Positions 37,427 to 48,776 are shown, counted from the stretch's first letter. The stretch: 64,000 bases of DNA from Pseudoalteromonas neustonica (GCF_001653135.1 NZ_BDDS01000004.1:186001-250000), one strand, 5' to 3'. The notes: generated from the sequence alone by a model not told the origin. Program-made: numbers and translations.

Positions 37427-40400
37427 GTGCGTTTGCATATTGTTGTTTTCATTTTATTCGCCTTACTCTGCATTTTATACAGCACTACTTCACATGCTCA
37501 AAATTATGCGCTACAACTGCAACGTCTCTCCCCTGATGAGGGTTTATCTCAAGGTTACGTCACCAACACATTACAAGATCATCTTGGCTTTGTTTGGATT
37601 GGTACAAAACAAGGACTCAACCGTTTCGATGGATATCAGGTAAAAACATTCACGGGTGAGCAAGGGTTAGACCAAGCATCGATTTTATTCCTATTTGCCA
37701 CCGAAAGTGATGAGATTTTTGTCTCAACAGAATATTCAGGGGCTTTTCTTATTAACCCGGTAACACTCGTCACCAGAAAGGTTTATTCAGGAAAACTAAG
37801 TGAAGAAGATAAACGTTACTCTCCTATTAATGCGGTTAAACAAAGAGGGACTCTTTTTTATTACGCTATCAATGACCACGTTTATACGTTTGATAGTAAA
37901 CACAGCACCTTCACACATACATTTTCAATAAATAAACCTGAACACCTTGTTCGTGCATTAACTATTCATAATAACTTTATTTACATAGCAACGAGCAATG
38001 GCTTGTATTCTAAATCTTTGATTGATGATCACATCACCAAAATCCCACTGCTGAGCAAAGACAAACTAAATGAAGATAATAATAATATAAAGTTCTTACA
38101 TGTAGACCCTCAATTAGGTTTGATGGTTGGTACTGTTGAAGGCTTTTATAGCATTTCACTCGATAAAAATAGCCAGTTCGACTTTGCAAATATAAAAACG
38201 CTAATACCGCATCACAATATTTGGGATTATATAAATACACCCTTTGGTGAGTTTGTTGTCACTCAAGATGGCTTATATCAATATGACCGTCACACTAATC
38301 AAAGCTTATTTATACTGCGGTTCGATCAAAGTAAATTTAACATGACCGATAATACTATTTTAGATGTCATGGTAGATAAAACAGGATTAATGTGGCTTGC
38401 ATCTCGCTCACAAGGTGTTTTTACGTGGTCAACGTTTGCTCGTCGTTTTAATAACATCGAAATTACAAGTCGAGATAAATTACATAGTAATGTCGTATTA
38501 TCTGTTTTTCAAGATGACACTAATGCACTTTGGCTAGGTACTAATAACGGTTTAACACGCATTAATGAAAAAGCGGGTATTACCAAAACTTACCTAGCAA
38601 CAGCAGATACAAAAGCATTTTATGGACAATATAGCGTATATGGCATTGCCCCTGCCGAGCTAAACGAACCAAACAGATTTTTATGGCTATTGCTTTATAA
38701 TGGCCTAGCTTTGTTTGATAAACAAACAGAACAACTGCTTCCAACTCCAATGCAAGGGATCACCCAGAATATTTTGACCGAAGGACCAACATATGGTTAC
38801 TACCAAATTCAAACAGATACATTTGCATTTTTTAGCGAAAAAGATTTTTATATTTACGATGGTAAAACAGGTAACACACGCCCCATTAGGGGCCTCAAGG
38901 AGCAACTTGATCCTATTAACGTGCATAGATTTTTAAAACCTCTTAATACCTATCCTGATGATCATCTCATAAGCGTCTCTGGTGCACTTTATCGTTATAA
39001 TGAAAAGCGTGAAAGGTTAACTTTACTCTACGAAGTTAAAAATTATAATCCGCTTTCCTATATTACGATTGATGATTGGGTACTGGACTATAACAATATC
39101 CTTTGGCTTGCTTCTTCTCAAGAAGGCTTAATAGGCTTAGATGCTAATACCTATGAAGAAAAATACAGAGTCAATCTCGCCAGCGGTCTAAAAACAAAAT
39201 CGATCTTCGCTTTACAGATAGATCCTTTTGGTTTTTTATGGGTAAGTAGTCAAAATGGCTTGTACCGGCTCAACTTAAGTTCAATGCAAATTGATACTTA
39301 CACTGTTAGTGATGGTTTAACCGTTAATGAATTCAATGTTGATTCACATACTCAGTTAAGTGATGGGAGACTGGCATTTGGCACAACGTTAGGGTTGTTA
39401 ACTTTAGCCCCGCAAGATTTTTTATCTGTACCAAGTGACCAACAAAATATTACAACTGAAATTACTGATATATCGTTATTTTCTCGTCCACTCGACTACC
39501 ACCCATTAAAATATAGTGAACAACCGCTACAATTAAACTCCGAAGATATGGGTTTAGAAGTCAGTTTTTCGAATTTTAATTTTCAGCATATAGACAAAAC
39601 ACACTATAAAGTGTCTTTACAAGGCCCAAGCCCTTTTAGTTATGAAAAAATAAAAAATAATAATGTTTTTTTTACTAAACTCCCTCCTGGCGATTATCAA
39701 TTATCCATTTCCGCATACCATATACATGGTTCTGGAATGGGTAAAACCCGAACTCTGGATTTTAGTATTGCATACGCACCGTGGCGCTCTCCTCTTGCAA
39801 TCAGCCTTTATTTTATTATTGGACTCTTTATATTATTTATTATTTTTTGGCAATATAGATCACGGCAACAAACGATAAAACTAGCTCACGATAAAATACT
39901 CGACTCGCAACAGCAAACTGAGCTTGCGTTATCTAGCAGTAAAAGTGGCGTGTGGGAAGTAAACTTTTTAACGCGCAGCGCCACTCAGCACCGAGTAAAG
40001 CACGAGCTAGGGTATGAAACCCTACCCCATACACACAGTTTTGAACAATTTACTGCGTTAATTCACCCTGATGACAAGCGCCAGTTAAGCTTGGATTGGG
40101 CTGCATTCCTAGAACAAAAAAACCAGCAACAATGGCAAGCGACATACCGTTTAAAGCACGCATTAGGCCACTGGCTGTGGTATCAAGATATTGGGGAAGT
40201 CATTGAAACCGATGAAAATAAAAAACCAATTCGTGTATCGGGTATATATACAAATATCACAGAAAGTCGTGCAACAGCGCAGCAAGCAGCGGTTTTAGGT
40301 GAAGCATTTAGTCAAATAAATGATTGGTTGTTAATCTTAGATCATCAATTACTCCCCTTTTCTGTTAATAACAGTTTTGCAGATGCTTTTTCTGTTGATT

Positions 40401-41968
40401 CAAGCCCCGCAACTTTAAATTTAAAAGGGTTTTTAGCTGCGTTAGGCAAACAACAATACGCCGATTACATTAAGATACTAAATTCACTAAAACCCCGACA
40501 AAACTGGCGTGGTGATGCATACATAAAAACCAGAACAAACCCATCGCACCCAATTCACATTAGTATTACTGCTGTTGCTAAAGACAGTGACTTCGTCAGT
40601 TATTATGTCGTGGTTATATCTGATCTAACTGAGCAAAAAAGAGCAGAAAACAAACTTAGGTACTTAGCTAATTACGATCCATTAACTAAGCTCCCTAACC
40701 GCACACTGATGTATCAAAAAATCAATCGTGCAATAAAAGATGCCGATAAGCGTCAAACTTTATCAGCATTGTTATTTATAGATTTAGACAAATTTAAACC
40801 TGTAAATGACTCATTTGGTCACGCGGTAGGCGATCAGCTACTATGCGATATTACGCAAAGAGTCAATGCGATGTTAGATAGCGATGGAGTTTTAGGCCGT
40901 CAAAGTGGTGATGAATTTTTGCTCTTAGTAAATAACCTCAACTCACCTCAGGCACTTAGCGCACAAGTCAAAGCACTTACTATCGAACTCGCTAAAAGGG
41001 TTGTTATTGATGATTTTGCCATTAACATATCAGCAAGTATCGGTGTTGCTCTTTATCCCTTTGATGCAAAAACCGCAGATCAATTGATCCGACATGCTGA
41101 CATCGCAATGATGCATGCTAAACAATCTGGGCGTAATGGGTTTAAGTTTTTTACTGAGCAAATGAATGACCAAATTACACAAAAACTCTTGTTAGAAAAT
41201 GCATTAAAGGATGCATTTAAAGATGATCTACTTTTCAATAACTATCAGCCAATTGTGAATGTAAAAAGTAAAAAAATCAAAGGTGTGGAGCTACTGATGC
41301 GCTGGCAACATGAAGGCCAGTTTATCTCCCCAGCTAAATTTATCCCTATTGCAGAAGAAACAGGCCTAATTGATGTACTGACCGAACAAGCACTTTCCCG
41401 TGCACTTAAAGAGTTAGCGCCTTTGTTACGTGCTAACCCACGTTTTTATTTATCTCTGAATTTATCGCCAGTACATATACTAAAATCCAACTTAACAGAG
41501 CGCTTATTGTTCATTCTCACTCAACACCATATAAAGCCTGTACAACTGCGTTTAGAAATTACTGAAAACACGCTACTTGATGATAAAAATAAAGCAGCAA
41601 AGCAGCTACAAACACTCAGAAATGCAGGATTTAAATTATTACTCGATGATTTTGGTACTGGTTATTCGTCTTTGACCTACTTAAATCAATTTCCAATCGA
41701 CGTGATAAAAATCGATCAAAGTTTTGTTCGTAAAATCGGTCAAGACAGTGGTAATGAATCAATATTAAAGACCATTCATACACTTGCTGAAAACCTTAAC
41801 CTTTATTGTATTGCTGAAGGCGTTGAGACAATCGAACAAATACGCTTTTTAAACCGCATTGGTTGTTATGATTTACAAGGGTATTATTTTGCACGGCCAA
41901 TTACCGCTGATAAGTTATTAAGTGATGACTACATTAATAACGTGATTGATAAACTACAAAGCATTTAA
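37427..41968 (+). CDS. Propeller-Y_Y_Y-PAS-GGDEF-EAL signalling protein
   Basis: A 1513-residue membrane protein that probably makes or breaks cyclic di-GMP in response to an extracellular ligand. A signal peptide (about 1-24) precedes a two-component-type beta-propeller (motifs such as DHLGFVWIGTKQGLNRFDG, about 30-690), a Y_Y_Y domain (about 700-770) and a membrane helix (about 785-805). Two PAS domains, a GGDEF domain and an EAL domain follow. The GGDEF motif reads QSGDEF and the EAL motif reads ELL (KGVELLMRWQ), while the phosphodiesterase loop DDFGTGYSSL is intact. Start is GTG. Either activity may remain. Confidence 0.88.
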   Translation: MRLHIVVFILFALLCILYSTTSHAQNYALQLQRLSPDEGLSQGYVTNTLQDHLGFVWIGTKQGLNRFDGYQVKTFTGEQGLDQASILFLFATESDEIFVSTEYSGAFLINPVTLVTRKVYSGKLSEEDKRYSPINAVKQRGTLFYYAINDHVYTFDSKHSTFTHTFSINKPEHLVRALTIHNNFIYIATSNGLYSKSLIDDHITKIPLLSKDKLNEDNNNIKFLHVDPQLGLMVGTVEGFYSISLDKNSQFDFANIKTLIPHHNIWDYINTPFGEFVVTQDGLYQYDRHTNQSLFILRFDQSKFNMTDNTILDVMVDKTGLMWLASRSQGVFTWSTFARRFNNIEITSRDKLHSNVVLSVFQDDTNALWLGTNNGLTRINEKAGITKTYLATADTKAFYGQYSVYGIAPAELNEPNRFLWLLLYNGLALFDKQTEQLLPTPMQGITQNILTEGPTYGYYQIQTDTFAFFSEKDFYIYDGKTGNTRPIRGLKEQLDPINVHRFLKPLNTYPDDHLISVSGALYRYNEKRERLTLLYEVKNYNPLSYITIDDWVLDYNNILWLASSQEGLIGLDANTYEEKYRVNLASGLKTKSIFALQIDPFGFLWVSSQNGLYRLNLSSMQIDTYTVSDGLTVNEFNVDSHTQLSDGRLAFGTTLGLLTLAPQDFLSVPSDQQNITTEITDISLFSRPLDYHPLKYSEQPLQLNSEDMGLEVSFSNFNFQHIDKTHYKVSLQGPSPFSYEKIKNNNVFFTKLPPGDYQLSISAYHIHGSGMGKTRTLDFSIAYAPWRSPLAISLYFIIGLFILFIIFWQYRSRQQTIKLAHDKILDSQQQTELALSSSKSGVWEVNFLTRSATQHRVKHELGYETLPHTHSFEQFTALIHPDDKRQLSLDWAAFLEQKNQQQWQATYRLKHALGHWLWYQDIGEVIETDENKKPIRVSGIYTNITESRATAQQAAVLGEAFSQINDWLLILDHQLLPFSVNNSFADAFSVDSSPATLNLKGFLAALGKQQYADYIKILNSLKPRQNWRGDAYIKTRTNPSHPIHISITAVAKDSDFVSYYVVVISDLTEQKRAENKLRYLANYDPLTKLPNRTLMYQKINRAIKDADKRQTLSALLFIDLDKFKPVNDSFGHAVGDQLLCDITQRVNAMLDSDGVLGRQSGDEFLLLVNNLNSPQALSAQVKALTIELAKRVVIDDFAINISASIGVALYPFDAKTADQLIRHADIAMMHAKQSGRNGFKFFTEQMNDQITQKLLLENALKDAFKDDLLFNNYQPIVNVKSKKIKGVELLMRWQHEGQFISPAKFIPIAEETGLIDVLTEQALSRALKELAPLLRANPRFYLSLNLSPVHILKSNLTERLLFILTQHHIKPVQLRLEITENTLLDDKNKAAKQLQTLRNAGFKLLLDDFGTGYSSLTYLNQFPIDVIKIDQSFVRKIGQDSGNESILKTIHTLAENLNLYCIAEGVETIEQIRFLNRIGCYDLQGYYFARPITADKLLSDDYINNVIDKLQSI

Positions 41969-41987
41969 AAAAGAAGCGAATGCTTCT
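41966..41987 (-). terminator. Terminator for the hybrid-kinase transcript
   Basis: Read on the minus strand, AGAAGC-attc-GCTTCT is followed by a run of six T. This is the right orientation to end transcription from 45051, with the MITE now inserted between the gene and this terminator. Confidence 0.6.
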
Positions 41988-42020
41988 GAAATAAAATAGC
42001 CTCAAACTTAAGGTTTACAA

Positions 42021-42227
42021 CTAGAGCGTGTTGACCTTTGTGGATTGAAATTCGTTCAATCTAGGGGCGATTTTATCGCGGCGCGAGGTTTGTAGCCTAG
42101 CGGGCTCGATAACTGCTCCTGCGTTATCGCCTATTTATGGGGAACAACCACACGACATAGGCGCTGTCTTGCCTAAATACCAAATAGACTGCTGCAAAAT
42201 CAATCACGAAAGGTCAACACGCCCTAG
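42021..42227. mobile_element. MITE-like element, short copy
   Basis: Terminal inverted repeats GAGCGTGTTGACCTTT and AAAGGTCAACACGCCC bound about 207 bp with no coding capacity. CTAG stands at both ends. A related but longer copy lies at 60761-61036, sharing the inner GGGGCGATT-TATCGCGGCGCG and GTTATCGCCTATTTATGGGG blocks. The element is non-autonomous; no transposase with these ends is in the window. Confidence 0.8.
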
Positions 42228-42270
42228 TATTAATAACGTCTAATCGCGGTTAGTAAATTACCGAAAATGA

Positions 42271-45051
42271 TCATGATTTTAGCTTTCCGACCCATTTATT
42301 TAAACACTTATAAAGTAATATTCTATCAACTGGCTTAGCAATAAAATCATTCATGCCTACCTGCAAACACCGTTTTTGATCATCTTCAAACGCATTTGCT
42401 GTAATCGCAATAATAATTACATCAGCATACTTTTCAGGGTGAGTTCGTATCGCACGCGTACACTGAAAACCGTCCATATTAGGCATCTGACAGTCCATTA
42501 AAATAATGTCAGCTTTCATGGTCTCTAAACACACAAGTGCTTTTTCGCCATCGCTCGCTATATGTAATGAGCACCCAGTGTCTCCAACCATTTTTGAAAT
42601 AACCATCTGATTAATTGGATTATCTTCAACAAGCAGTACATTAAAATCAGATAAATCAGGCACAGGTTGCTCATTATTAACCGGCTCAGATAATTGCGCG
42701 ACTTTCACCGGCACAGCGATTGTAAAGCAACTTCCCTCACCTTCTTTGCTTTTTAGTTTTAAATTGCCGCCCATTAATTCTACGATTCGCTTACAAATAG
42801 CCAGCCCCAGCCCAGTGCCACCATATTGCCGTGTGGTTGATATATCGGCCTGCGTAAACTCTTTAAATAGCTGACTTTGTTGTTTTTCCGAAATACCAAT
42901 TCCCGTATCACTAATTGACAACGATAACGTGCCGTCAAAATATGAAACTGACATTTCAATTTTACCGCTTTTAGTAAATTTACCTGCATTATTAAGCACG
43001 TTGTTCACAATTTGACTTAACCTAAGAGGATCGAGCTCCATAACTTGAGGTACATTGGCAGAAATCTCTAATGTAAAAGCAACGCCTTTTTGCAGTCCTG
43101 TATTGGTAAATACTAATGTCAGTTGATTTAACAATTGATGTAAATCGACTGATCTTGTATCGAGTTTCAGTGCGCCAGCTTCAATTTTAGAAAAATCTAA
43201 AATATCATTTAGGATCAGTAAAAGATTGTTTGCGCTTTGTTGAATCATTTGAAGGTGCTCACTACCTTCTTGGTTTATTGCTTTATTTTTAAGTAATATA
43301 TCTGTTAGGCCAATAATACCATTAAGTGGTGTGCGTATTTCATGGCTCATATTTGCTAAAAATTGCGATTTAGCCTGACTTGCTTTATTCGCCAGCGCAA
43401 CCGCTTTAATCAACTCATCTGTTTTTTCGTTTACTTGAAATTCCAAGCTCACATTAAAGTTTTTTAAACGCTGATTTAGTGCTTCATTTTCATTATTTAC
43501 TTGCTCTAAATCTCTAAAATTTGACGTCAAATTAAATGCAAGTGTTGCAAATTGACGCTGTAAACTAAACACTTCAAGCCATGAATTATAAGGATTATCG
43601 ATGGTTGTTGCCGTTGCCGTGGGCTCAAACTCATCTATTTGGGCTGATAACTGCTTTATTGGCCTCACTAGCCAACGGCTCAATTGAGTTATAAAAATGC
43701 TGATCAAAGCAATCACAACTAATGCTAAAAATAAAGACTGTCCCCATGCGCTTGCTGCAACTAAATTTGCATATTTTCGCTTCAATAATGTTGCAACATA
43801 CCAGCCTTGCTGCTCCGATAGATAAGATTGCACATAATACTGCTCTCCATCAAGTTCTGTTACCATCACACCACGTTCGTCACCACGTAAAGCATCTAGT
43901 TGTATTGAGCTTAATTGATTCAATACCCGATAGTGATCGCCTAATGTGCTAAATACAACTTGTTTACTCGCATCTAAAACAATCAACTCACCGTCGTTTT
44001 CAAATATTATGGGTCTAAAGCGAAAGAAAAAATCAAAAACAAGTGAGCCTTCAACAATACCTTGAAACTCGCTATTTTTGTAAATAGGAGCGGACACACC
44101 AACAATAGGCACATTGCCTAATCCCCGACTTTTAAATATATTTGAAATATACCCTTTAGGTGAGTCTTTGCCTTTTATATAGTAATCGCGGTCGGCAATA
44201 GAGGGGGCATCATCTTTTAAGCTTTCTTTTAAACTCATTGGATTAAAAATACGTGCAATAGCCTTATTATCACTCACAATAGAAGAACGTAAGTTTGGGT
44301 ACAGCCCCATTAAATGGTTTAGCGCAAGCTCCTCATCAATTCCTTGCTCAATTGCTTTTGCGGTAAGCACTACGCCTCGACGATAGTCATTCAGATACAA
44401 ATCGATTTTGGCCGCAATATCTTTCGATTTTTCTCCTAATTGCGATTTAACTTCATATTCAATACGCGAGTAGTGATTATTCGTAAGCACGATAGTTGTT
44501 AAAATCACCACCAATATAATAAGTAAGCTAACGATATAATTAAGAATTTTGTACAGGGATAGGTCGCGAGTTTGCCAAGATTTTTTTAAAAAGAAGAAGC
44601 TAAGTAAATCAATCACACTTAAAACAATGGCAGCATTTAAAAAATATTTAACCAAAGCTGTGGCAATTTCTAAGGCTGGGAGCTTCACAAAAAAATAGCC
44701 AAAAACAGCTAAAAGGGGTGTACCTATTAGTAACCAGTATACAAGGCCCCTAACAAATAAAGGTTTAGCGCTGCGACAACAAAAAAAGTAAAGCCATATT
44801 ACCTCGCCAGTAAAGACAAGTGATGGCCAACAATGCCCCCAACGATAAAATATAAATGCGGCACTAAATACACATGTGAGCAAGGCATAACGTAAGCCAA
44901 AGCACAATAATGTAAGAACAACAAAAAATTGACCAAACAAAAATTCAGAGCTGTCTAAAAACCAAAAAGGTAATAAGTTAACAGCCCCTGCAAGTAAACC
45001 CAGTACTACTGAACAACTAAAAGCAAAATATCGTTGCTGAAAAATCGGCAA
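42271..45051 (-). CDS. Hybrid sensor histidine kinase with multi-pass N-terminus
   Basis: A 926-residue kinase. The first 170 residues have about six membrane helices in a MASE-like arrangement. A Cache-type sensor (about 205-430), another membrane segment, HAMP, a coiled coil, HisKA ([19 protein letters not shown]), ATPase domain ([17 protein letters not shown]) and one receiver domain ([12 protein letters not shown]) follow. The start is a TTG at 45051 with AGGG just upstream; no ATG is available nearby without losing membrane helices. A separate HPt protein would be needed for relay. Confidence 0.85.
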   Translation of the reverse strand: MPIFQQRYFAFSCSVVLGLLAGAVNLLPFWFLDSSEFLFGQFFVVLTLLCFGLRYALLTCVFSAAFIFYRWGHCWPSLVFTGEVIWLYFFCCRSAKPLFVRGLVYWLLIGTPLLAVFGYFFVKLPALEIATALVKYFLNAAIVLSVIDLLSFFFLKKSWQTRDLSLYKILNYIVSLLIILVVILTTIVLTNNHYSRIEYEVKSQLGEKSKDIAAKIDLYLNDYRRGVVLTAKAIEQGIDEELALNHLMGLYPNLRSSIVSDNKAIARIFNPMSLKESLKDDAPSIADRDYYIKGKDSPKGYISNIFKSRGLGNVPIVGVSAPIYKNSEFQGIVEGSLVFDFFFRFRPIIFENDGELIVLDASKQVVFSTLGDHYRVLNQLSSIQLDALRGDERGVMVTELDGEQYYVQSYLSEQQGWYVATLLKRKYANLVAASAWGQSLFLALVVIALISIFITQLSRWLVRPIKQLSAQIDEFEPTATATTIDNPYNSWLEVFSLQRQFATLAFNLTSNFRDLEQVNNENEALNQRLKNFNVSLEFQVNEKTDELIKAVALANKASQAKSQFLANMSHEIRTPLNGIIGLTDILLKNKAINQEGSEHLQMIQQSANNLLLILNDILDFSKIEAGALKLDTRSVDLHQLLNQLTLVFTNTGLQKGVAFTLEISANVPQVMELDPLRLSQIVNNVLNNAGKFTKSGKIEMSVSYFDGTLSLSISDTGIGISEKQQSQLFKEFTQADISTTRQYGGTGLGLAICKRIVELMGGNLKLKSKEGEGSCFTIAVPVKVAQLSEPVNNEQPVPDLSDFNVLLVEDNPINQMVISKMVGDTGCSLHIASDGEKALVCLETMKADIILMDCQMPNMDGFQCTRAIRTHPEKYADVIIIAITANAFEDDQKRCLQVGMNDFIAKPVDRILLYKCLNKWVGKLKS

Positions 45052-45130
45052 AGGCTTACCCTATCAAAGATCCATACTAATAAAAGTAAAAGAAAAAACC
45101 CGTTTTGCCAAGCAAATAAGTCCATTTAAT

Positions 45131-46018
45131 TTAGTGCGTACAACCATTACTTTCAATTTGCAGTACACTGGTAACCACATTAAATTGTTGCGCAAGCAAT
45201 TGCTCCACCTTTAATCGGCACGCCTCGTCGTGTTTTTCTTTTGTACAATGTTGTTTTAAGACAACGTGCGCACCAACAACAAGCTCTTTTTCGCGCCTAA
45301 TGACAGTTACATTGTGTACATTTTCAACGTGCTCAACTTTGCTTATCGCACTTTCAATATCGCCTACATCAGGCAATTTAGCCTTATTGAGCCATAACCC
45401 TTTAACACAGCTAATAATCACTTTTACACCGGTAAACATCACAAACAAAGCGATTAACATGCTTGAAAGTATATCAATCACTGTCCAGCCAGTAAGGTAA
45501 ATCAATACGCCGGCAATAAAAGTAGACACCGTCGAAATTAAATCAAAGAACGAATGTAAGAAAACTGCATAAACATTAATACTTGCTTTGCGCCCTTTAT
45601 ATAAAACCCACGCAGCAGCGCCATGAAAAAGAAAGCCCGTTGCGGCTATTACAGACATCAAATAACTATTTACAGGTGCGCCTTGGCCCTCATGGTGATG
45701 TAAAAAACGCTCCCCCCCTTCAAACAAAATAACCATGCTAATTGCTAAATAAAGACACCCATTTAACAAGCCACCACTTAACTCTGCTTTTTGATATCCA
45801 TCATTATAGTTTTTTGCTAAATGAATAGCTAAACTCGAGGCAATAAGCGCGATAAATAACGAACTATTATGTACAAATAAGTGCCCTGCATCAGCCATAA
45901 CAGCGAGAGAATTAGCATAGTAAGCCCCTATAACTTGAATGACCATAAAAGAACATGTGATAGCTAATGCTATTAGTAATCGACGTCTGGAAGCTTTGTG
46001 AGTTGTAATATCGGTCAT
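45131..46018 (-). CDS. Cation diffusion facilitator (CzcD/ZitB-like metal exporter)
   Basis: A 295-residue inner-membrane antiporter with six membrane helices and a C-terminal metal-binding domain. The transport site is formed by DAGHL in helix 2 and HSFFD in helix 5. A His-rich loop (FLHHHEGQG) lies between helices. The C-terminus has cysteines and histidines (KQHCTKEKHDEAC, NGCTH). It would export zinc or similar divalent cations in exchange for protons. The gene stands alone. Confidence 0.88.
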   Translation of the reverse strand: MTDITTHKASRRRLLIALAITCSFMVIQVIGAYYANSLAVMADAGHLFVHNSSLFIALIASSLAIHLAKNYNDGYQKAELSGGLLNGCLYLAISMVILFEGGERFLHHHEGQGAPVNSYLMSVIAATGFLFHGAAAWVLYKGRKASINVYAVFLHSFFDLISTVSTFIAGVLIYLTGWTVIDILSSMLIALFVMFTGVKVIISCVKGLWLNKAKLPDVGDIESAISKVEHVENVHNVTVIRREKELVVGAHVVLKQHCTKEKHDEACRLKVEQLLAQQFNVVTSVLQIESNGCTH

Positions 46019-46258
46019 GAAAAGCGGTTTTTACCTATGCTTAATGGTGCTAAGAGTCATCATTTTTAAAGATGCAGGAAAGAGTAATGATATACAATAT
46101 CAATTGTAATACTTCCTATGACTAAACGCACTAAAAACTTAGTACTAACCCACAGCAATCTCGCAGCAATTTAAGTAACTATCTATTTAAACAAAAAAGT
46201 ACCATTCTCATTCAATTCACGTTAAGCTAAAAGTGTTAACAAGACGTTAGGGAAACCA

Positions 46259-47674
46259 GTGTACAACGCTTCTACAGGTACAATAGATTCAGTAAAAGAC
46301 ATATGGCATGCACTCCAGGCTTTGCCCATAACAATAGCGTTATTTGATCAGCGCACTGATTCTGTTTTTGCCAACCCATCAGCGCAAACACTACTAGGGA
46401 TCCCCGCTTTAGTTACTTCTGCACATGATGCCTTATCCCATTTACATCTTTTTGAGACACTAGATACCAGCTTACCTTCAAGCGTTAAGCCACCAATCCA
46501 CCTCGAAAACGGACAAAATATAAACGTTCGTTACAGCTATATTGCACAAAACCTTATCGCACTTATTTTTGAAGTGCAGCATGAACCTGATAATCAAGCC
46601 GATTTTGATGAGGTCATCGCGAAAATATCAGCTCAATTAATTGATATTCAAACTGAAAACCTAGATCAACAAATTGAAAGTGCTTTAGAGGCCATAGGCA
46701 CATTCTGTCATGCTGATCGCAGCTACCTGTTTCAATTTAGTAACGATGGCAAAGAAATGAGTAATACCCATGAATGGGTTAATAACAACATCAATCCCTT
46801 TAAAGATGAATTACAAAATATTCCACAAAACTCATTGCCTTACTTTTTTAAAACTATGAACGAAAAACACGTCTTTAACGTGCCTAACGTAAGCCTGTTA
46901 CCCGTTCAAGCGGCCGCAGAAAGAGAAGAGTTTGAATCTGAAGGCATTAAATCGGTTTTATGCATTGGCCTACGGTCAGACAATACACTATTTGGCTTTA
47001 TAGGCTGTGATTGCGTTAGCAAAGCACATAATTGGACTAATACTGATTTAATTCGTATAAAGTTAGTAGGCGAAATAATTGCAAATGCACTTAAAAACGT
47101 TGTTTATAAACAACGTTTAGAACAAACCCAACATCAGCTGTTAATTGCAAACCAAGAACTTAAACTTCAAGCAAACATCGATAGCCTGACCGGCATAGCC
47201 AACCGACGCTGTTTTGATCAAACTTTAACGAATGAAATACAAAGAGCAACACGCACCTTGCAGCCCGTCAGTTTAATCATCTGCGATATAGATTACTTTA
47301 AGTTATACAACGATAATAACGGCCACCAAAAAGGTGACGACGTATTAAGGCAAGTAGCCCAAGCACTGCAAGCACAATGTAAACGCCAAGGTGATTTAGC
47401 AACCCGTTATGGCGGTGAAGAATTCGCCATTATTCTCCCGAGTATTGATACACAGCACTGCCTACAGTTTGCTGACTTATTACAGCAAAGAATACATGAG
47501 TTGAATATCCCGCACTTATACTCTGACATTTCACCACAACTTACTTTAAGTATTGGTTGCCATACCTGCTTTGTAAGTAAAGATACAACACCACAAACTA
47601 TGATTAGCGCCGCAGATAAAGCACTCTACAACGCCAAAAATGCAGGCCGAAACCAAGTTCAGCAGATAGATTGA
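46259..47674 (+). CDS. GAF-GGDEF diguanylate cyclase
   Basis: A 471-residue cytoplasmic protein with a PAS-like N-terminus (about 15-110), a GAF domain (about 120-285) and a GGDEF domain with intact RYGGEEF and the substrate motif (CDIDYFKLYND). It should synthesise cyclic di-GMP in response to a small ligand. The start is GTG with AGGGAAA upstream. It is the last ordinary gene before the CRISPR locus and lies about 55 bp from the minisatellite that borders it. Confidence 0.87.
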   Translation: MYNASTGTIDSVKDIWHALQALPITIALFDQRTDSVFANPSAQTLLGIPALVTSAHDALSHLHLFETLDTSLPSSVKPPIHLENGQNINVRYSYIAQNLIALIFEVQHEPDNQADFDEVIAKISAQLIDIQTENLDQQIESALEAIGTFCHADRSYLFQFSNDGKEMSNTHEWVNNNINPFKDELQNIPQNSLPYFFKTMNEKHVFNVPNVSLLPVQAAAEREEFESEGIKSVLCIGLRSDNTLFGFIGCDCVSKAHNWTNTDLIRIKLVGEIIANALKNVVYKQRLEQTQHQLLIANQELKLQANIDSLTGIANRRCFDQTLTNEIQRATRTLQPVSLIICDIDYFKLYNDNNGHQKGDDVLRQVAQALQAQCKRQGDLATRYGGEEFAIILPSIDTQHCLQFADLLQQRIHELNIPHLYSDISPQLTLSIGCHTCFVSKDTTPQTMISAADKALYNAKNAGRNQVQQID

Positions 47675-47729
47675 ATCAAAAGTAAATCATCAACAATGAT
47701 ATTAATTCACAACCTAAACCATGTATATT

Positions 47730-48490
47730 GCGGGTCGTACTTTAGCGCGAAAAACCCCGAATAATCACGCTAAGCTAGCGATTTATAACCCATCCAAGAG
47801 CTTGGTTACACCGGTCACTCATCACCTAAATACCAGTACCGTAGGTCGTGCTTTAGCGCGAAAAACCCCGAATAATCACGCTAAGCTAGCGATTTATAAT
47901 CCATCCAAGGGCTTGGTTACATCGATCACTCATCGCCTAAATACCAGTACCGTAGGTCGTGCTTTAGCGCGATAAACCCCGAATAATCACGCTAAGCTAA
48001 CGATTTACAATCCATCCATGGAGCTTGGTTACATCGATCACTCATCACCTAAATACCAGTACCGTAGGTCGTGCTTTAGCACGAGAAACCCCAAATAATC
48101 ACGCTAAGCTAGCGATTTACAATCCATCCAAGGGCTTGGTTACATCGATCACTCATCACCTAAATACCAGTACCGTAGGTCGTGCTTTAGCGCGAGAAAC
48201 CCCGAATAATCACGCTAAGCTAACGATTTACAATCCATCCAAGGGCTTGGTTACATCGATCACTCATCACCTAAATACCAGTACCGTAGGTCGTGCTTTA
48301 GCGCGAGAAACCCCGAATGATCACGCTAAGCTAGCGATTTATAACCCATCCATGGAGCTTGGTTACACCGGTCACTCATCACCTACCAGTACCGTAGGTC
48401 GTGCTTTAGCGCGAGAAACCCCAAATGATCACGCTAAGCTAGCGATTTATAATCCATCCATGGAGCTTGGTTACATCGGTCATCCATGAC
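47730..48490. repeat. 111-bp tandem minisatellite with REP-like hairpin
   Basis: Seven units start at about 47730, 47841, 47952, 48064, 48175, 48286 and 48394. Each begins with GTAGGTCGTGCTTTAGCGCG (or a close variant), in which TCGTGC-ttta-GCRCGA can fold behind a GTAG head, as in REP elements. It goes on through a second palindrome (CGCTA-agc-TAGCG) and a segment ending ATCACCTAAATACCAGTACC. Unit length varies slightly (108-112). Reading frames stay open across several units because 111 is divisible by three, but a stop in one unit and the lack of a ribosome site argue against a protein. The unit tail also appears in the array flank. Confidence 0.88.
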
Positions 48491-48542
48491 CTCATTTCCT
48501 CAGGCTGCACTGTTTATTCGGTAAATCGTTTCGGTCCATCGT
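48451..48542. repeat. Duplicated array flank, outer copy
   Basis: It starts with AATCCATCCATGGAGCTTGG (the minisatellite unit tail), continues through CATGACCTCATTTCCTCAGG and ends at TCCATCGT, next to the outermost decayed CRISPR repeat. The same block, slightly shorter, recurs at 48777-48857. Confidence 0.85.
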
Positions 48543-48750
48543 CACCTAAGCTGCCTGTGTGGCAGTGAACGTGTGACATCGCTGCGGGGTCGATGCGTAT
48601 GTTTTCTAAGCTGCCTGTGCGGCAGTGAACGCTACCTGACGCGCCTACGATTAACACATTACTTTCTAAGCTGCCTGTGCTGCAGTGAACTTTCGAGCGA
48701 TGACAAATAATCATTCATGCTCTTTCTAAGCTGCCTGCGTGGCAGTGAAC
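48543..48750 (-). CRISPR. Decayed four-repeat CRISPR block at the old end
   Basis: Repeats lie at 48543-48570, 48603-48630, 48663-48690 and 48723-48750, with three 32-base spacers. The outermost repeat begins CACCTAAGC instead of TTTCTAAGC, and the first three read TGTGT, TGTGC or TGTGC(T) where the consensus has TGCGT. The third also loses a stem pair (GCTGCAG). The fourth repeat is consensus and is followed by a 26-base spacer remnant (48751-48776) that ends at the duplicated flank. This block is older than the main array and lies outside it. Confidence 0.88.
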
Positions 48751-48776
48751 TAACGTTGAACCAACATTAGCGTGTA

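Noticed and set aside
47721..48489. Two open frames with repeated GRALAR...NPS peptides
   Set aside because: They are a product of the 111-bp period; one unit has an in-frame stop and no ribosome site is seen.
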